64,000 bases of DNA from an uncultured Lachnospiraceae bacterium (lineage in GTDB: Bacteria > Bacillota > Clostridia > Lachnospirales > Lachnospiraceae), in NCBI GenBank assembly GCA_947631665.1, contig CANRMF010000004.1, forward strand, positions 1 to 64,000, read 5' to 3'. Below, piece by piece: positions 61,475-64,000 of the stretch. The notes beneath the pieces are model-generated. The model saw nothing but the letters and a program-made list of their open reading frames with translations. It had not been told where the DNA came from and did no database searches. The position numbers and the translations under genes were made by a program. Positions within the stretch are counted from its first letter, which is position 1. Each line of letters starts with the position of its first letter.

Positions 61475-62385
61475 ACGTCCACCTCCAGCAGAGTTAATAT
61501 CAGCGCCATACGCACATATACGCCATACTGCGCCTGTTTAAAATATACCGCCCGCGGATCACTGTCCACCTCCACCGATATTTCATTTACTCTCGGAAGC
61601 GGGTGCAGTACCAGCATATCCTTTTTTGCCAGTTTCATTTTTTTCCGGTCGAGAATAAAACTGTCCTTTAACCGGATATAGTCTTCCTCGTTAAAGAAAC
61701 GCTCTCTCTGTACTCTCGTCATATAAAGAATATCGAGCGTACCTATGACATCTTCGAGCTTTGTGACCTCCTCATATTCTGCGCCCGCATTTTTTATATT
61801 TTCGATAATATAATCCGGCGCTTTCAATTCCTTTGGAGAAATCAGCACAAATTTTACATTTTCGTAACGGAGCAGGGAGTTAATCAGAGAATGTACCGTC
61901 CTGCCGAATTTCAAATCTCCGCAAAGTCCAATCGTCATATTTCCAAGCCTGCCTCTGAGCGAGTTAATCGTCAGCAGGTCTGTCAAAGTCTGCGTCGGGT
62001 GCTGATGTCCGCCGTCTCCGGCATTGATAACCGGAATCCCGGAGTGGTTTGCCGCTACCAGCGCGGCGCCTTCTTTCGGGTGGCGCATTGCGCAGATATC
62101 CGCATAACAGGAAATGACCCTGATTGTATCAGCGACGCTCTCTCCTTTTGCCGCCGAGCTGGACGTAGCTTCCGAAAAGCCCAACACCTGTCCGCCAAGA
62201 TTTAGCATCGCCGCCTCAAAACTCAGACGGGTTCTGGTACTCGGCTCGTAAAACAATGTTGCAAGTTTTTTCCCCTGACAGGCGTTGCTGTATCGGTCAG
62301 GATTTTTCTCGATATCCCCCGCCAATGCCAGCAGCCGGTCGAGTTCTTCTACGGAAAAATCTAAGGGGCTGATTAAATGTCGCAT
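61471..62385 (-). CDS. pyrB: Aspartate carbamoyltransferase catalytic subunit
   Basis: [54 protein letters not shown] overlap with pyrI. Confidence 0.98.
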   Translation of the reverse strand: MRHLISPLDFSVEELDRLLALAGDIEKNPDRYSNACQGKKLATLFYEPSTRTRLSFEAAMLNLGGQVLGFSEATSSSAAKGESVADTIRVISCYADICAMRHPKEGAALVAANHSGIPVINAGDGGHQHPTQTLTDLLTINSLRGRLGNMTIGLCGDLKFGRTVHSLINSLLRYENVKFVLISPKELKAPDYIIENIKNAGAEYEEVTKLEDVIGTLDILYMTRVQRERFFNEEDYIRLKDSFILDRKKMKLAKKDMLVLHPLPRVNEISVEVDSDPRAVYFKQAQYGVYVRMALILTLLEVDV

Positions 62386-62443
62386 TTTTTCCTCCTCGTA
62401 TTATTTTATTTGATTGATATGGTCTATCATTGATTTTCTACAA

Positions 62444-62792
62444 ATGAGTAAGGCTGTAAGCCGGGTTCTGTCTTGGATAATCATCTATCTAGACGTATTG
62501 TTGCCAATACGTTCAAGCAACCTACCCGAAAACATGGCGGGCCACCGTTTCGTTTTCTGTTTGGTCTTGCTTCGGGTGGGGTTTACACTGTCCCACACTG
62601 TCACCAGTATGGCGGTAGTCTTTTACACTGCCATTTCACCCTTACCTGCGTACACAGGCGGTTTCATTTCTGTTGCACTTTCCTTAGAGTCGCCTCCACT
62701 GGCCGTTAGCCAGCACCCTGCCCTGCGAAGCCCGGACTTTCCTCACCTGCGTGCTTTCGCCAATAGCAGCTGCGATTATCCACCTTACTCAA
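62444..62792 (-). ncRNA. rnpB: RNase P RNA
   Basis: Minus strand: GTGAGGAAAGTCCGGGCTTCGCAGGGCAGGGTGCTGGCTAACGGCC...GGTGAAACCGCC-like region...GACAGAACCCGGCTTACAGCCTTACTC. Confidence 0.95.
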
Positions 62793-62804
62793 CATATAAA
62801 GTTA

Positions 62805-63488
62805 TCACATATTTTGCAGTTTTTCCATAGTATTTCTTATATTTTGCAGTTTTTCACTGATTTTTCCGGTTTGTCTGCTGTGAGATAACTGCGCATTGGC
62901 GTAAATTTTTGAAAATTTTCGTTCCTGCTCTTTCAGATACTCCATAAGCACAAGGTCTCGATGTTCTATCAGCTTCCGTCCGTAAAGCAGTTCTGCCGTA
63001 TCGTAGGGACGCTCCGTTCCATGCCTGACCTTCATGACGGTGTAATATTTGCCGCCCTCTTTCAACATCACTTCGTCTGTTACGCAAAAATGATTTTGCG
63101 AAAGATAACTGCGCAGCACCTCCGGATTTTTGTGAGGCGATAAAATAAATTCTTTGACAAAATCATTCACTTTGGATTTCCGTAATATCTGCACAATCAA
63201 TTCTCCGCCCATTCCCGCAATAATCACGCTGTCCGCCTGCTCCGGTCTTAAGGCCTCCATTCCGTCTGCAAGGCAGACCGTAATTTTTTCCTGAAGCCCT
63301 TCCCCTGCAACATTTTCCGCTGCGGTTTTTAAAGGCCCTTCATTGATATCCATCGCATACGCCTTCGGGCAGATATTGTTTTTCACGAGATAAATCGGAA
63401 CATAACCATGGTCAGTTCCGATATCTGCCGCCACATATCCTTTTGTCACAAGTCCCGCCACTGCAAGCAGCCTTTTTGAAATCATCAT
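62805..63488 (-). CDS. trmK: tRNA (adenine(22)-N(1))-methyltransferase
   Basis: RLLAVAGLVTKGYVAADIGTDHGYVPIYLV; ADSVIIAGMGGELI; LSPHKNPEVLRSYL. Confidence 0.94.
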   Translation of the reverse strand: MMISKRLLAVAGLVTKGYVAADIGTDHGYVPIYLVKNNICPKAYAMDINEGPLKTAAENVAGEGLQEKITVCLADGMEALRPEQADSVIIAGMGGELIVQILRKSKVNDFVKEFILSPHKNPEVLRSYLSQNHFCVTDEVMLKEGGKYYTVMKVRHGTERPYDTAELLYGRKLIEHRDLVLMEYLKEQERKFSKIYANAQLSHSRQTGKISEKLQNIRNTMEKLQNM

Positions 63489-63603
63489 TTTAACCCTTTT
63501 CGTCCCGTTTTGTCTTTGTCAAGTTGCAAGCGACTATTGCAGCCTTCTTTGAACTCTTTTCGTCTAATGTTATCCTGCCAAACCGCAAGCCGTTATTGCA
63601 GCC
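63486..63603. repeat. About 59-bp imperfect direct repeat x2 spanning the dnaG-trmK gap
   Basis: Minus strand: GGCTGCAATAACGGCTTGCGG...GACGAAAAGAGTTCAAAGAA followed by GGCTGCAATAGTCGCTTGCAA...GACGAAAAGGGTTAAAATG. Confidence 0.65.
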
Positions 63604-64000
63604 GGATATGAATTTTCTGCAGTTCATTCTGCTGCTTAATAATCTGCTGCAATTCTGAAATATCGGACGCGTTTTGCGCGCGATGTTCCAAGCCGGCTTT
63701 CTTAATTCTGTAAACCGCGTCATTGACCGCGCGTTCCAACTGCTCCATTGTCAAATCTGCCTGAATCGGTGAAACAAACAGTTCCGCCACTTTTTTGTGT
63801 TCTTCTTCGTCCTCAAAGTAATTCATAATCTGCGCCGGATTTGCCTGTCCGAGCTCCATCTGCTCCCAAAACAACGTCGCTACCTTTTGATAAAACGGAT
63901 CGACAAAGTCCTGTGGTGAAAGGACTTCCGAAACCTTTTCAAACCATTGGGTGCGGTCTAATAGATATGCCAACAAAATCCGCTGCGTGCGGATTGCGGC
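63593..64000 (-). CDS. dnaG: DNA primase, C-terminal part (truncated by window edge)
   Basis: AAIRTQRILLAYLLDRTQWFEKVSEVLSPQDFVDPFYQKVATLFWEQM resembles the DnaG helicase-binding C-terminus; adjacent to trmK. Confidence 0.78.
   Translation of the reverse strand, partial: AAIRTQRILLAYLLDRTQWFEKVSEVLSPQDFVDPFYQKVATLFWEQMELGQANPAQIMNYFEDEEEHKKVAELFVSPIQADLTMEQLERAVNDAVYRIKKAGLEHRAQNASDISELQQIIKQQNELQKIHIRLQ

Noticed and set aside
63490-63723. 77-aa minus-strand ORF across the dnaG-trmK junction
   Set aside because: Out of frame with dnaG, overlaps its 3' end and the imperfect repeat; no recognisable domain.
1-64000. Prophage, IS element, integron or defence island
   Set aside because: No integrase, transposase, phage structural, restriction or toxin-antitoxin genes recognised among the ORFs; gene content is housekeeping throughout.

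Overview
The window is an ordinary low-GC Clostridia (Lachnospiraceae-like) chromosomal segment, densely packed with housekeeping genes, mostly on the minus strand. I saw no phage, IS element, integrase, CRISPR array or tRNA. Main blocks: leuS with an L,D-transpeptidase-like gene; thiT with a TPP riboswitch; a Trp T-box plus trpE-G-D-C-B-A operon with no trpF; an EF-G-like GTPase; a polysaccharide deacetylase; tyrA, aroA, queA, dtd; an AAA_14/DUF4143 ATPase; a Phe T-box plus pheST; a YihY-like protein; a SpoIID-like protein; a structured ncRNA that may be 6S; pckA; glmS, topB, yfbR; leuCD and thrC; an ECF sigma factor with an RsgI-type anti-sigma; aspS, hisS; hemZ; an MBL hydrolase; relA, apt, recJ, secDF; the SCIFF pair scfA/scfB; an M24 peptidase; a CBS/CorC protein; a small zinc-ribbon membrane protein; pyrBI; rnpB; trmK; and the 3' end of dnaG. 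The non-routine observations are: (1) a 75-bp tandem array with about 7 indel-free copies, carrying 14 TACATGTA-type palindromes, next to a triplicated extended -10 element; (2) an L,D-transpeptidase homologue whose catalytic SHGC motif reads SGAG; (3) a promoter-terminator-bounded structured ncRNA; (4) several short tandem repeats in intergenic gaps, two of which begin inside the 3' end of the upstream gene; (5) an ECF/RsgI signalling pair with an intact DVNP motif; (6) a missing trpF and a missing rpoD at their usual positions. Family calls come from reading the supplied translations; no database search was run.
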